NCBI GenBank assembly: GCA_937902665.1
Contig: CALELM010000087.1
Location: 1-38,026, forward strand
DNA from: an uncultured Selenomonadaceae bacterium
Lineage (GTDB): Bacteria > Bacillota > Negativicutes > Selenomonadales > Selenomonadaceae
Direction of reading: 5' to 3'
Length of the DNA: 38,026 nt
Shown: piece after piece, positions 15,591-23,357 of the stretch
How the letters are laid out: each line of letters opens with the position of its first letter
How positions within the stretch are numbered: the first letter of the stretch is position 1
Position numbers and translations under genes: made by a program
Notes under the pieces: generated by a model
What the model was told of the DNA's origin: nothing
The model's input: the letters and a program-made list of their open reading frames with translations, nothing else
The model's database searches: none

Positions 15591-17072
15591 ATGTACACGG
15601 AAATAGCAGAGGGCTTCAGTGGACATCTGGATTATAATAGCTGGCATGTTTCTGAGCTGGAGGATAATTTGCAGCAGGATTTGCGCAGAAGGTTTGGGGA
15701 GCGTCCCGATTCAACAGAAGATAGTCGATGCACAAGGGAAATCGAGGAAGTTCGTTCTTTGACGGAGTGGGAACGATGTATTTTCTCTGGGCAGCATTTT
15801 GTTTCGCCAAGGTACATGGTACAGGTACTTTATAAGGTCAAGGGGCAGCTTTCCCGTGATGCGTTACGCTGCACGTTGCATGGGCTTTTGGATTATACGC
15901 CAGACCTTCGGGCAAATTATATCACGTTAGGGATTGATAGCCATGTTTACAAGGTAATATTCAAGGAAAAGTTGCCGGATGTCCGTTTTCAAAATTTGAA
16001 AAATTTGGCAATAGGGAAAATAGAAGCAGCGCTGTCAGTCTTGATGGCAGAAGACAGAAAACGAGGTATAGACTTGGCAAAGGATTCCTTGATGCGCATG
16101 ACAGTGGTGCAGACGGATGATTATGAGTATGCTGTTTTCGTGACCCAGCTTCGCATGCTCGCAGATACATGGGATGTAAGAGAGGTTTTTGCAGAGGTGA
16201 CAGGTTCTCAAGCAGAATTCTGCAAACATGTACAAGAAAATAATTGTCGGGAAAAGCAAGAGACCGCCATACCACCTGCTGTCTTTCGCTATTGGGAGAA
16301 CCTGCTCAAGGATCTGCCGCCGATTCCCCGTTTGCCTGGGTTTACTGTTTATCCGAACCGAAAAAAGCAGGAACGGAGCCGCCTGATATTTGACAGAGAC
16401 ACGAATTTGCTATTGAGACAGCGTACGCAGAATCATCAGGGAATGATGATCGCTATGCTGCATACGGCATGGGGAATCCTTCAGCAGGTTGCAAATTATC
16501 AGCGTGATACTTATTATTGCGTGATACTTTCTAGTTCAAGGGCAACCATGGAAAACGCGAGTCAGACAGCAGGGAGTTTGCAGTCTGTTCCCGTGAGGCT
16601 GAAGGTTTCAGAGGAGCAGACCGTACAGGAGCTTGTAAGCAGGCAGTTTCGGCAAATGTTTGTGTCACAGTCCGTTTCTTGTATGAGAATGCAAGATCTT
16701 TTGGAAATGCTGCAAAAATCAAGAGAGATTTTTCCTTATCTTCTATACTTTCATGGGTTCTTTTTGGACAAGAAATCCTATCGCAGTCAGGTGGCATTTC
16801 CATTTGGGGTTAGCAATGATATGGTTTCTTGGAACCCAGATCCAGAGCATTTGGCGATTTATTTTCAAAAAGGGGTACAGGATGTCTTTGTGGATTTTGT
16901 TTACAATCCATATTGTTTTTCTTCGGGACAGACCTCTTATTTGGAAAAAGCTCTGCTTATTACGGTGCAGCAAATGCTTTTGTGGTGGGAAGAGTCCATA
17001 GGGTATTTGATGCAGGCATTGAAGCTTGGCTTGGGAGACCTTATGAGAGAAGATGCTACTTACATGATGTAG
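15591..17072 (+). CDS. NRPS condensation-domain-like protein with degenerate active site
   Basis: The approximately 493-residue stand-alone protein resembles the acyltransferase fold of peptide-synthetase condensation domains. I see the early LTEWERCIFSGQ segment, then KGQLSRDALRCTLHGLLDYTPDLRANY, the GIDLAKDSLMRMTVVQ region, and a second half with SSSRATMENASQTAGSLQSVPVRLKVSEEQTVQELV, which parallels the C-domain motif before its latch. The catalytic HHxxxDG is replaced by QLRMLADTWD, so peptide-bond catalysis is unlikely. No adenylation or carrier domain is attached or nearby. It follows proS by about 40 bases in the same direction. The start is ATG 15591, after AGGA; GTG 15567 is an alternative. 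Function is unknown; a structural or binding role is possible. Confidence 0.75.
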   Translation: MYTEIAEGFSGHLDYNSWHVSELEDNLQQDLRRRFGERPDSTEDSRCTREIEEVRSLTEWERCIFSGQHFVSPRYMVQVLYKVKGQLSRDALRCTLHGLLDYTPDLRANYITLGIDSHVYKVIFKEKLPDVRFQNLKNLAIGKIEAALSVLMAEDRKRGIDLAKDSLMRMTVVQTDDYEYAVFVTQLRMLADTWDVREVFAEVTGSQAEFCKHVQENNCREKQETAIPPAVFRYWENLLKDLPPIPRLPGFTVYPNRKKQERSRLIFDRDTNLLLRQRTQNHQGMMIAMLHTAWGILQQVANYQRDTYYCVILSSSRATMENASQTAGSLQSVPVRLKVSEEQTVQELVSRQFRQMFVSQSVSCMRMQDLLEMLQKSREIFPYLLYFHGFFLDKKSYRSQVAFPFGVSNDMVSWNPDPEHLAIYFQKGVQDVFVDFVYNPYCFSSGQTSYLEKALLITVQQMLLWWEESIGYLMQALKLGLGDLMREDATYMM

Positions 17073-17079
17073 TGCGTTC

Positions 17080-17715
17080 TTATTTTCCGCAAGGGATGGG
17101 AAGGAGTACAAGGTCTTTTCTTTCAAGCTTGCAGCGAGCGGCAGTAAGATTTCTAAGTTCACTTAGTACTTCCTCCGTTCCGTTGGGAGACACAAGAAGT
17201 GATAGTGTAACATGTTCCGCATAGGAGGTATCTTCTGTGCGGATTTCTTTTTGCCTAAGGAACGTTGTGATGGGATTGAAAAGAGAATAGCTGCATTGAA
17301 GCTGGATTCGTTGAAAAAGTCTCATTTCCAGGATGGTGGCAGATTCGATGCCAAGAACAGTGCAATGACTATAGGCACGTATGAGACCACCTGCCCCAAG
17401 TTTGATGCCTCCAAAATAGCGAGTGATGACAGCCACAATATTTGTGAGGTCATTTTTGAGGAGAGCATCTAAGATGGGGGCACCGGCTGTTCCTCCAGGT
17501 TCTCCATCATCGTTGGATTTTTGTTTCTCGGCCTTTTCACCAAGAATCCATGCAGAACAGTTGTGATGGGCATCGAAATATGTCTTTTTTTGTTTTGCGA
17601 TGTATTCCCTAGCTTCTTCTTCAGTTGTAACATGCTTGATGTGGGCAAGAAATCTGGATTTTTGTATTTCGTAGCTTGCTGCGCATTCGCCTTCTATGGT
17701 ACGGTAAGAAATCAT
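17080..17715 (-). CDS. yigZ: YigZ/IMPACT family protein
   Basis: The 211-residue protein has the IMPACT (UPF0029) N-terminal domain: KSRFLAHIKHVTTEEEAREYIAKQKKTYFDAHHNCSA near residues 20-55, then the signature DDGEPGGTAGAPILDAL and TRYFGGIKLGAGGLIRAY. A smaller C-terminal DUF1949-like domain follows. E. coli YigZ has this two-domain form. The family is linked to translation control in eukaryotes; the bacterial role is not settled. AGGAG lies about eight bases before the start. It converges on the condensation-like gene, with only seven bases between the two stops. Confidence 0.93.
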   Translation of the reverse strand: MISYRTIEGECAASYEIQKSRFLAHIKHVTTEEEAREYIAKQKKTYFDAHHNCSAWILGEKAEKQKSNDDGEPGGTAGAPILDALLKNDLTNIVAVITRYFGGIKLGAGGLIRAYSHCTVLGIESATILEMRLFQRIQLQCSYSLFNPITTFLRQKEIRTEDTSYAEHVTLSLLVSPNGTEEVLSELRNLTAARCKLERKDLVLLPIPCGK

Positions 17716-17837
17716 TTTCTTTTCTCCTGTTCTGTTCGTTTAATAAGGCATTTATTTCAGTGACTATTCAGTAATTGCATCATCTTTAAAGTACTACTTA
17801 AATCATTTCCTGCTTTTTGGAAAGTATTGTATATTAT

Positions 17838-17888
17838 AACGCCCTCAATCAAGAAAATGCAATAAGCATTTTCTTGATTGAGGGCGTT
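17838..17888. repeat. Perfect 23-bp inverted repeat (hairpin)
   Basis: Bases 17838-17860 are the exact reverse complement of 17866-17888, with a five-base AATAA loop. Neither strand carries a clear T run after the stem, so a plain terminator is only one option. I see no second copy in the window. Confidence 0.85.
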
Positions 17889-18106
17889 TCAACGAAGCGG
17901 GAGATATGCTCGCCGCTTGTTAAAAATTGACTTCCCCCACTTGCAGCATGCTGTTGAAGAAGGGGACAGCTTTAGCTCGTTATATTATGTTTTTGAAAAA
18001 CTTCCAAGGTGACTCATGAAATAATTATACAATTAGCCTACTATGGGGCTTCTAAACAATTATCTTTTATTTTTATGAGTTTGAAGAGAAAATACATCAT
18101 AATAAT

Positions 18107-18147
18107 GTATATATATTGATTCTGTCGCTAATAATCAATATATATAC
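18107..18147. repeat. AT-rich 15-bp inverted repeat just upstream of the ffh promoter
   Basis: Bases 18107-18121 pair perfectly with 18133-18147 across an 11-base centre. The repeat ends 16 bases before the -35 box. The symmetry and position suit an operator for a dimeric regulator or an UP-like element; neither is proven. Confidence 0.6.
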
Positions 18148-18163
18148 TGCCAAGGATTTTAGC

Positions 18164-18192
18164 TTGACATGATTGAAATATTTTTATATAAT
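18164..18192 (+). promoter_or_regulatory. Promoter of the ylxM-ffh operon
   Basis: A perfect TTGACA (18164-18169) and a perfect TATAAT (18187-18192) are 17 bases apart. This is the strongest promoter in the window and stands about 54 bases before ylxM. Confidence 0.92.
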
Positions 18193-18245
18193 ACCTACGT
18201 CAAGGGGATTTACTTGGCACTTTGAATGTATAGCAGGTGTCTGTG

Positions 18246-18599
18246 ATGGAACAACTTTTGTATCTGACAGATCTTTTTGATCTTTATGGTGCGTTGCTTA
18301 CTGAAAGACAGCAAAAGTGTTTGGAGATGCATTTATTTGAGGATTTTTCATTGTCAGAGATTGGAGAGAGATTAGGGATTTCTCGTCAAGCAGTATATGA
18401 CAATATTCATCGTTCGCAAAAATCGATGGAGGATTATGAATCTAAATTAGGATTAGTTGCTAGATATCGGTTAGAACGTATGGAATTGAAGAATATTTAT
18501 CATCTTTTAAAAGATTTTCGTCAAAATCCAAAGGATGCAGTTATGGATGAAATTTTGATCCGTCTTTCTAATATGGCGGGAAAAGGCAGGGAAGTGTAG
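18246..18599 (+). CDS. ylxM: YlxM/p13-like SRP-associated DNA-binding-type protein
   Basis: The 117-residue helical protein has a sigma-70 region-4-like helix-turn-helix at about residues 17-60 (LTERQQKCLEMHLFEDFSLSEIGERLGISRQAVYDNIHRS), then a helical tail. YlxM is encoded next to ffh in many Gram-positive-type genomes and has been tied to the signal recognition particle. ATG 18246 is chosen because CAGGTG stands six bases upstream; a GTG at 18237 is the alternative. The stop is two bases before ffh. Confidence 0.92.
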   Translation: MEQLLYLTDLFDLYGALLTERQQKCLEMHLFEDFSLSEIGERLGISRQAVYDNIHRSQKSMEDYESKLGLVARYRLERMELKNIYHLLKDFRQNPKDAVMDEILIRLSNMAGKGREV

Positions 18600-18601
18600 A
18601 A

Positions 18602-19972
18602 TTGATTTTTGAAAGTTTGTCTGAACGTTTGCAAGAAACATTCAAGAAGCTCCGTGGACACGGAAAGTTAACGGAAGATGATGTCAATGAGGCGATGCGT
18701 GAAGTACGCATGGCATTATTGGAAGCAGATGTAAATTTTAAGGTCGTTAAGGATTTTGTCAAAAGAATAAAAGAAAGAGCTATTGGACAAGAAATTCTCG
18801 AAACTTTGACACCAGCCCAGGTAGTTGTTAAGATTGTTGATGAAGAGCTGACAGCTTTGATGGGAGGTACGCAGAGCCGTATCAATATTAGTCCTAAGCC
18901 TCCGACTATTATTATGATGGTTGGGCTGCAAGGGGCAGGCAAGACGACTTCTGCTGGAAAGTTGGGCTTGTCGCTGAGAAAGCAGGGAAAGCATCCTCTT
19001 TTGGTGGCTGCAGATATTTATCGTCCTGCTGCAATCAAGCAGTTGCAGGTAGTAGGCAAAACGCTTGAGCTTCCTGTTTTTTCTATGCCAGAAGGAACAG
19101 ATGCTGTGACGATTGCAAAGGAGGCCATTGCTTATTCAAATTCACATCTTAACGATGTGGTTATCATTGATACGGCAGGTCGTTTGCAGATTGATGAAAA
19201 GCTAATGCAGGAACTTCGTGATATTAAGGCAAGTGTCAAACCGCATGAAATACTGCTTGTCGTTGATGCAATGACAGGACAGGAGTCTGTCAATGTAGCA
19301 CAAAGCTTTAATGATAGTTTAGGTTTGGATGGCGTGATCCTTACCAAAATGGATGGTGATGCACGTGGCGGTGCAGCACTTTCCGTAAAAGCGGTTACTG
19401 GGTGTCCCATCAAGTTTATTGGTATGGGCGAGAAACTCGAAGCATTAGAACCGTTTCATCCAGATCGTATGGCATCCCGTATTCTTGGTATGGGGGACGT
19501 GCTTTCCCTTGTTGAGAAAGCACAAGCTACCTTTGATATGGAGGAAGCGCAAAAGCTTGAAAAAAAGCTTCGGAAGGATGAGTTTACGTTAGATGATTTT
19601 CTTTCACAAATGCAACAGGTAAAGAAGCTTGGTTCTTTAGAAAGCATCTTGGCTATGATTCCTGGGATGGGAAATTTAAAAAAGCAGTTGGGCGACCAAG
19701 ATTTGGATCTCAACGGCAAGGAAATTCGTCAAATTGAAGCAATCATAACGTCCATGACACCGGCAGAGCGTGCGGATATAAGCATCATCAATGGAAGCCG
19801 GAGAAAGCGAATCGCAATGGGAAGTGGTGTGCGTGTGCAGGATGTTAATAGACTTTTAAAGCAATTTAGCGAAATGCGTAAAATGATGAAAAAAATGAAA
19901 AAGTTGCAAAATGGGAAAAAAGGTGGCTTTCCGGGACTTGGTGGGCTTGGGAATTTTAAATTTCCATTTTGA
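18602..19972 (+). CDS. ffh: Signal recognition particle protein Ffh (SRP54)
   Basis: The 456-residue GTPase binds signal sequences of nascent membrane proteins and delivers ribosomes to FtsY. The N domain opens with MIFESLSERLQETFKKLRGHGKL. The G domain has G1 GLQGAGKTT near residue 107, DIYRPAA, DTAGR and TKMDG. The C-terminal M domain is methionine-rich (MRKMMKKMKKL) and ends in a glycine/phenylalanine tail. The start is TTG 18602, which gives the exact family N-terminus. I see no SRP RNA gene in the interval before ylxM. Confidence 0.98.
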   Translation: MIFESLSERLQETFKKLRGHGKLTEDDVNEAMREVRMALLEADVNFKVVKDFVKRIKERAIGQEILETLTPAQVVVKIVDEELTALMGGTQSRINISPKPPTIIMMVGLQGAGKTTSAGKLGLSLRKQGKHPLLVAADIYRPAAIKQLQVVGKTLELPVFSMPEGTDAVTIAKEAIAYSNSHLNDVVIIDTAGRLQIDEKLMQELRDIKASVKPHEILLVVDAMTGQESVNVAQSFNDSLGLDGVILTKMDGDARGGAALSVKAVTGCPIKFIGMGEKLEALEPFHPDRMASRILGMGDVLSLVEKAQATFDMEEAQKLEKKLRKDEFTLDDFLSQMQQVKKLGSLESILAMIPGMGNLKKQLGDQDLDLNGKEIRQIEAIITSMTPAERADISIINGSRRKRIAMGSGVRVQDVNRLLKQFSEMRKMMKKMKKLQNGKKGGFPGLGGLGNFKFPF

Positions 19973-20011
19973 GCTTTGTTTCGGATATCAATTTAAGGAG
20001 GTGAATTTATT

Positions 20012-20287
20012 ATGGCAGTGAAAATTCGTTTGAACCGAATGGGTGCCAAGAAGGATCCATTTTATCGTGTTGTAGTAGCAGACTCTCGTGCTCCTCGTGA
20101 TGGTCGTTTTATTGAAATTCTTGGTAATTACGATCCTTCCCAACAGCCGGCAGTTGTTAATCTCAATGAAGAAAAGGTTCTTGACTGGTTGAACAAGGGA
20201 GCTCAGCCAACGGATACAGTTAAGTCTCTTTTGAATAAGCAGGGAATTATGGCTAAGTTTGCAGAATCCAAAAAAGCTAAGAACTAA
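20012..20287 (+). CDS. rpsP: 30S ribosomal protein S16
   Basis: The 91-residue protein begins MAVKIRLNRMGAKKDPFYRVVVADSRAPRDGRFIEILGNYDP, the complete bS16 signature, and is needed for early small-subunit assembly. A strong AAGGAGGTG precedes the start. It sits in the usual order between ffh and the KH-domain gene. Confidence 0.98.
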   Translation: MAVKIRLNRMGAKKDPFYRVVVADSRAPRDGRFIEILGNYDPSQQPAVVNLNEEKVLDWLNKGAQPTDTVKSLLNKQGIMAKFAESKKAKN

Positions 20288-20299
20288 GGAGGCATTAGC

Positions 20300-20527
20300 A
20301 TGAAAAACATTGTTGAAATCATTGCTAGGTCCTTGGTTGATTACCCGGAGCAAGTAATTGTGGAAGAAAAGCAGGATGGTTCTCATCTTGTTTTGCAGTT
20401 GCATGTAGCTCCAGAAGACATGGGAAAAGTTATTGGAAAGCAAGGGCGTATTGCGAAGGCAATGCGTTCTGTGGTTAAGTCAGTAGCAATCCATGAAAAT
20501 AAAAAAGTCAGTGTTGAGATTATTTAA
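20300..20527 (+). CDS. khpA: KH-domain RNA-binding protein KhpA (YlqC)
   Basis: The 75-residue protein is a single type II KH domain with the GxxG loop in GKVIGKQGRIAKAMR near residues 42-56. KhpA works with KhpB in RNA binding and cell-length control in Gram-positive bacteria. It lies 12 bases after rpsP with AAGGAGG before the ATG. Confidence 0.95.
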   Translation: MKNIVEIIARSLVDYPEQVIVEEKQDGSHLVLQLHVAPEDMGKVIGKQGRIAKAMRSVVKSVAIHENKKVSVEII

Positions 20528-20531
20528 GAAG

Positions 20532-20571
20532 AGTGGCAGGCACGCCGGACTGGTTTCGACGGCTTGCCGCT
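20532..20571 (+). other. Hairpin between khpA and ylqD
   Basis: AGTGGCAGGC (20532-20541) pairs with 20562-20571 over 10 bp with two G-U pairs and a 20-base loop. It starts about four bases after the khpA stop and is followed by GTTTCTATC. It may be a weak attenuator or processing site. Confidence 0.4.
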
Positions 20572-20609
20572 GTTTCTATCTAATGATATTTTATGAAGGA
20601 GTGGGGACT

Positions 20610-21032
20610 ATGGATCATATTTCCTTGAAAATGCCCGTCAATATTAAGGCAAAACTTACGGAAAAGCTAAAGGCAAAAATGATTGAGGAATTACAGAATA
20701 ATATCCAACGTGCTGAGCTTGAGGTTCAGCAATTCAATATTCAAGAGAAACGTGTCATTGAGGAAAACCATCCTGATGAATCTACCATGGAGGGTGTGCA
20801 GATGTTGCGTTCTATTCAGCAACATTTTGGGACAGAACGACAGAAACGATTAGATTTTTGTGCACAAGCATCGGCACGTATTGAAGAATTACAAAAGTTA
20901 GCAATCGGTGCGGAGATTCTCCAAGGAACAGTGGAACGTCAGGTTGAAGTTCATGTTGGTGACAATATGCGTGAACTTATGAATGTGGAAGTGCTGGTAG
21001 AAGATGACAAGATTATCGCCATCCGCAGCTAA
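20610..21032 (+). CDS. ylqD: YlqD family protein
   Basis: The 140-residue protein has a short beta-like N-terminus (ISLKMPVNIKAKLTEKLKAKM), a long charged coiled-coil centre (about residues 25-95) and a C-terminal strand segment (EVHVGDNMRELMNVEVLVEDDKIIAI). This layout and the place between khpA and rimM match YlqD, whose function is unknown. The start is ATG 20610, eight bases after AAGGAG. A frame back to 20493 would run through khpA and the hairpin. Confidence 0.85.
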   Translation: MDHISLKMPVNIKAKLTEKLKAKMIEELQNNIQRAELEVQQFNIQEKRVIEENHPDESTMEGVQMLRSIQQHFGTERQKRLDFCAQASARIEELQKLAIGAEILQGTVERQVEVHVGDNMRELMNVEVLVEDDKIIAIRS

Positions 21033-21039
21033 AAAAAAT

Positions 21040-21543
21040 ATGAATAATCGGATTGTTATTGGAAAAGTTGGTGCAGCACATGGCATTCATGGAGAAATGA
21101 GAATTATTCCTTTAACAGATTTTGCAGACCGATTTAATGACTTGAAAGAAGTCATGGTCGGCAACGAAATTCTTCATATAGAATCCGTTAAATATCATAA
21201 AAAATTTGTATTGATACGATTCAAAGAATATCCTGTACGGGAAAATGCCATGCGACTGACAGGTAGCTTGCTCACAATAGATCGTAGCGAGGCCGTTCCC
21301 CTTTCAGATGGTGAATATTACATATTTGATATTGTAGGTTTAGATGTTTTTGATATGAAAAATCAAAAAATAGGTACAGTAGATAATGTATTTCGCACGG
21401 GAAGCAATGATGTTTATCAAGTACGATCGGAAGCTGGACAGGAAATTTTAATCCCAGCTCTCAAGAAAGTAGTGAAAGAAATCGATATAGCCCATAGCAG
21501 AATGGTGGTTGAACTTCTGGAGGATGAGACATCTTGCGAATAG
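21040..21543 (+). CDS. rimM: 16S rRNA processing/ribosome maturation factor RimM
   Basis: The 167-residue protein helps mature the 30S head around S19. The N-terminal beta-barrel starts NNRIVIGKVGAAHGIHGEMRIIPLTDF. The PRC-barrel C-terminal domain contains DGEYYIFDIVGLDVFD and DVYQVRSEAGQEILIPA. ATG 21040 follows the ylqD stop by only a few bases and has no clear ribosome binding site, so coupling is likely; ATG 21004 would add 12 residues. The end overlaps trmD. Confidence 0.96.
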   Translation: MNNRIVIGKVGAAHGIHGEMRIIPLTDFADRFNDLKEVMVGNEILHIESVKYHKKFVLIRFKEYPVRENAMRLTGSLLTIDRSEAVPLSDGEYYIFDIVGLDVFDMKNQKIGTVDNVFRTGSNDVYQVRSEAGQEILIPALKKVVKEIDIAHSRMVVELLEDETSCE

Positions 21544-22295
21544 ATATCATTACGCTTTTTCCAGAGATGTTTTCTGGTCCATTTGGGGACAGCATTACAA
21601 AACGGGCCGTAGAAAATGGGATTTTGTCTATTCATTTCACAAATTTTCGAGATTTTGCGATGAATAAACATCATCAGGTGGATGATTCTCCCTTTGGCGG
21701 GGGAAGTGGTATGGTATTAAAGCCTGAACCACTTTTTTATGCGATAAAGCATGTAAAGGAACACACGGGTAACATTGGAAATCGGCGAATCTTGTTGATG
21801 GATCCGAGCGGTACTACTTTTACCCAAGAAAAAGCCAAAGAACTTGCTCAATTTGACCAGCTGATTTTTATTTGCGGGCATTATGAGGGCTTCGATGAAC
21901 GTATTAAGCCACTGGCAGATGAAGCTATTTCTATTGGTGACTATATTCTTACTGGGGGAGAATTGCCCGCCATGGTTATTACAGATGCCGTATCAAGAAT
22001 GTTGCCAGGTGTACTTGGTTCAGAAGAATCTGCAACAACAGACTCTTTTTATGATGGTATCTTAGAGTTTCCACAGTACACGCGTCCGCGTGAATTTGAG
22101 GGAATGAGGGTTCCTGAGGTCTTGTTTTCTGGTGACCACGGAAAGATACGTAAGTGGAGACGACAAAAGGCATTAGAAAACACACAAAAATATAGACCTG
22201 ATTTATTGAAGAAGGCTGTACTTTCTAAAGATGATTTAAATTATTTGCAGCAGTTAAGTGGCAAGAAGGAATGCGGAAAGGAATGCCATAAATGA
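21534..22295 (+). CDS. trmD: tRNA (guanine-37-N1)-methyltransferase
   Basis: The 253-residue SPOUT methyltransferase makes m1G37 and so prevents frameshifting. It opens MRIDIITLFPEMF, with DDSPFGGGSGMVLKPEP near residue 50. The trefoil-knot SAM site is GHYEGFDERI and SIGDYILTGGELPAMVITDAVSRMLPGVL. TTG 21534 is the only start that gives this N-terminus and follows GGAGG. It overlaps rimM by 10 bases and the next gene by four (ATGA). Confidence 0.98.
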   Translation: MRIDIITLFPEMFSGPFGDSITKRAVENGILSIHFTNFRDFAMNKHHQVDDSPFGGGSGMVLKPEPLFYAIKHVKEHTGNIGNRRILLMDPSGTTFTQEKAKELAQFDQLIFICGHYEGFDERIKPLADEAISIGDYILTGGELPAMVITDAVSRMLPGVLGSEESATTDSFYDGILEFPQYTRPREFEGMRVPEVLFSGDHGKIRKWRRQKALENTQKYRPDLLKKAVLSKDDLNYLQQLSGKKECGKECHK

Positions 22296-22792
22296 ATTTT
22301 GAAGAAAACTTAGGTGAAAAATTATATGCAAATAGTGCAGAGTGCTTATTGAAGAGATTTGCACTTTCTCGGCATGCAGAGAATGGTGCATTTGCAGAAT
22401 GTCACTATCCCAGTACAGAAGAAGGTAGACCTGCGTCTGGCTCTATTTATTATTACATAGCACCTAATGAATACACAAAATTCCATGAGATAGATTGTGA
22501 TGAATACTGGTGCTATATCAAAGGTTCTCCTCTAGAAGTCTGGCAAATTGATAAAGAAGGCAAGATTGCTATATCCAAATTGGGAATTGAGGAAGGATGC
22601 AATCCGTTGATGTTTTTTAAAAGTGGAGTAAAGTTTGCCTCCAAACGATTTAGAAACGAAGCGGAGGGGACTTTTTTAAGTTGTATCACAATCCCTAGAT
22701 ATATGGATCAAGGGTTCATCTTATATGAAGATGAGGAAATTATGCGGATGTATCCTAAAACAAAAGCCTTCTTTACTGAAGTGCATTTCTAA
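22292..22792 (+). CDS. Cupin-type protein, Cupin_5 (DUF985)-like
   Basis: The 166-residue protein resembles the Cupin_5/DUF985 family: HAENGAFAECHYPS, then SGSIYYYIAPNEYTKFHEIDCDEYWCYIKGSPLEVW at about residues 48-85. The histidine and glutamate in FHEIDCDEYW are where the barrel would bind ligand or metal. The substrate is unknown. It overlaps trmD by four bases (ATGA), so it is the last gene of this operon, in the place where rplS often stands in other Firmicutes. Confidence 0.8.
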   Translation: MNFEENLGEKLYANSAECLLKRFALSRHAENGAFAECHYPSTEEGRPASGSIYYYIAPNEYTKFHEIDCDEYWCYIKGSPLEVWQIDKEGKIAISKLGIEEGCNPLMFFKSGVKFASKRFRNEAEGTFLSCITIPRYMDQGFILYEDEEIMRMYPKTKAFFTEVHF

Positions 22793-22811
22793 AGTGCAAT
22801 TTTTGCGCTCT

Positions 22812-22856
22812 AAACGACTCAGGGAGCTTTCGTTCTCTGAGTCGTTTGTTTTGTTA
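22812..22856 (+). terminator. Terminator of the ylxM-ffh-trmD operon
   Basis: Bases 22812-22827 pair with 22832-22847 over 16 bp (two G-U) with a TTTC loop, followed by TGTTTTGTT. It stands 20 bases after the cupin stop and runs to the edge of the convergent gene. Confidence 0.9.
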
Positions 22857-23333
22857 CGGCTCTGGGTTAATAGACATATAAAGGGCTGTTGCTGTTTCTA
22901 TAAATTCTGCTTTTTTCATATTTTCTGCGATAACTGCATAGCTGCTTATTTGATCATTCCAGTAAGCGGCTGCTTTTCCATTGTCATAGGTTGTTAGATG
23001 CATGAACAAACAACCAATGTTCCATTCTTCCCATTTTTCTTGGTGGATTCCGCTGATGTTTTCCATATCTTCTTTTTTTGTTGCTGTCCGTATGGCAAGC
23101 TTTTGTCCTTTGGAATTTTCATAGCGAAGTTCAATCAATGATTTGTCAATCACATAAATTTTTTTGAGGTGAAATCCAGTTTGCGGAGTCATGGTGAGTG
23201 CCGGAAAACCAACTTCACGTTCTGCACTTAATAGGGAAGGAGATGCCACCATGGGATTTGGCATAGCAAGTACTGTTCCCGTCATCAACATATATCCCGT
23301 GAGCGTTGATACAATGATTTTTTTTAGTTTCAT
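22854..23333 (-). CDS. Small exported protein, unknown
   Basis: The 159-residue protein has a signal peptide (about residues 1-23, MKLKKIIVSTLTGYMLMTGTVLAM) and a secreted domain. Segments such as GFHLKKIYVIDKSLIELRYENSKGQKLAIRTA and KAAAYWNDQISSYAVIAEN recall exported DUF4367-like domains, but the match is not firm. It is the last gene of a minus-strand cluster, 24 bases after the acyltransferase gene, with GAAAGG before the ATG. It is probably periplasmic or envelope-bound. Confidence 0.75.
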   Translation of the reverse strand: MKLKKIIVSTLTGYMLMTGTVLAMPNPMVASPSLLSAEREVGFPALTMTPQTGFHLKKIYVIDKSLIELRYENSKGQKLAIRTATKKEDMENISGIHQEKWEEWNIGCLFMHLTTYDNGKAAAYWNDQISSYAVIAENMKKAEFIETATALYMSINPEP

Positions 23334-23357
23334 TTGAAGCCACGACCTTTCATAAAT

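Larger units (their letters stand above)
17716..18245. other. Gene-free interval with several inverted repeats
   Basis: No credible gene is visible in these 530 bases between yigZ (minus) and ylxM (plus). The interval holds a 23-bp perfect hairpin (17838-17888), a weaker one around 17894-17918 (AAGCGG/CCGCTT with a bulge), a GC-rich stretch near 17930-17965 with the palindrome CAGCATGCTG, an AT-rich 15-bp inverted repeat (18107-18147) and the promoter of the ffh operon. The tandem stems could belong to a small RNA or to a decayed mobile-element end. I see no transposase remnant. Confidence 0.6.

Noticed and set aside
17900..17990. Remnant of a tnpB/IS200-IS605 coding region on the minus strand
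   Set aside because: Short open stretches exist, but stops interrupt each frame within about 20-30 codons and no TnpB motif is readable. It is kept only as a possible origin of the stems.
17716..18245. SRP RNA (ffs) gene upstream of ffh
   Set aside because: I could not find the conserved helix 8 tetraloop region; the hairpins here have unrelated sequences.
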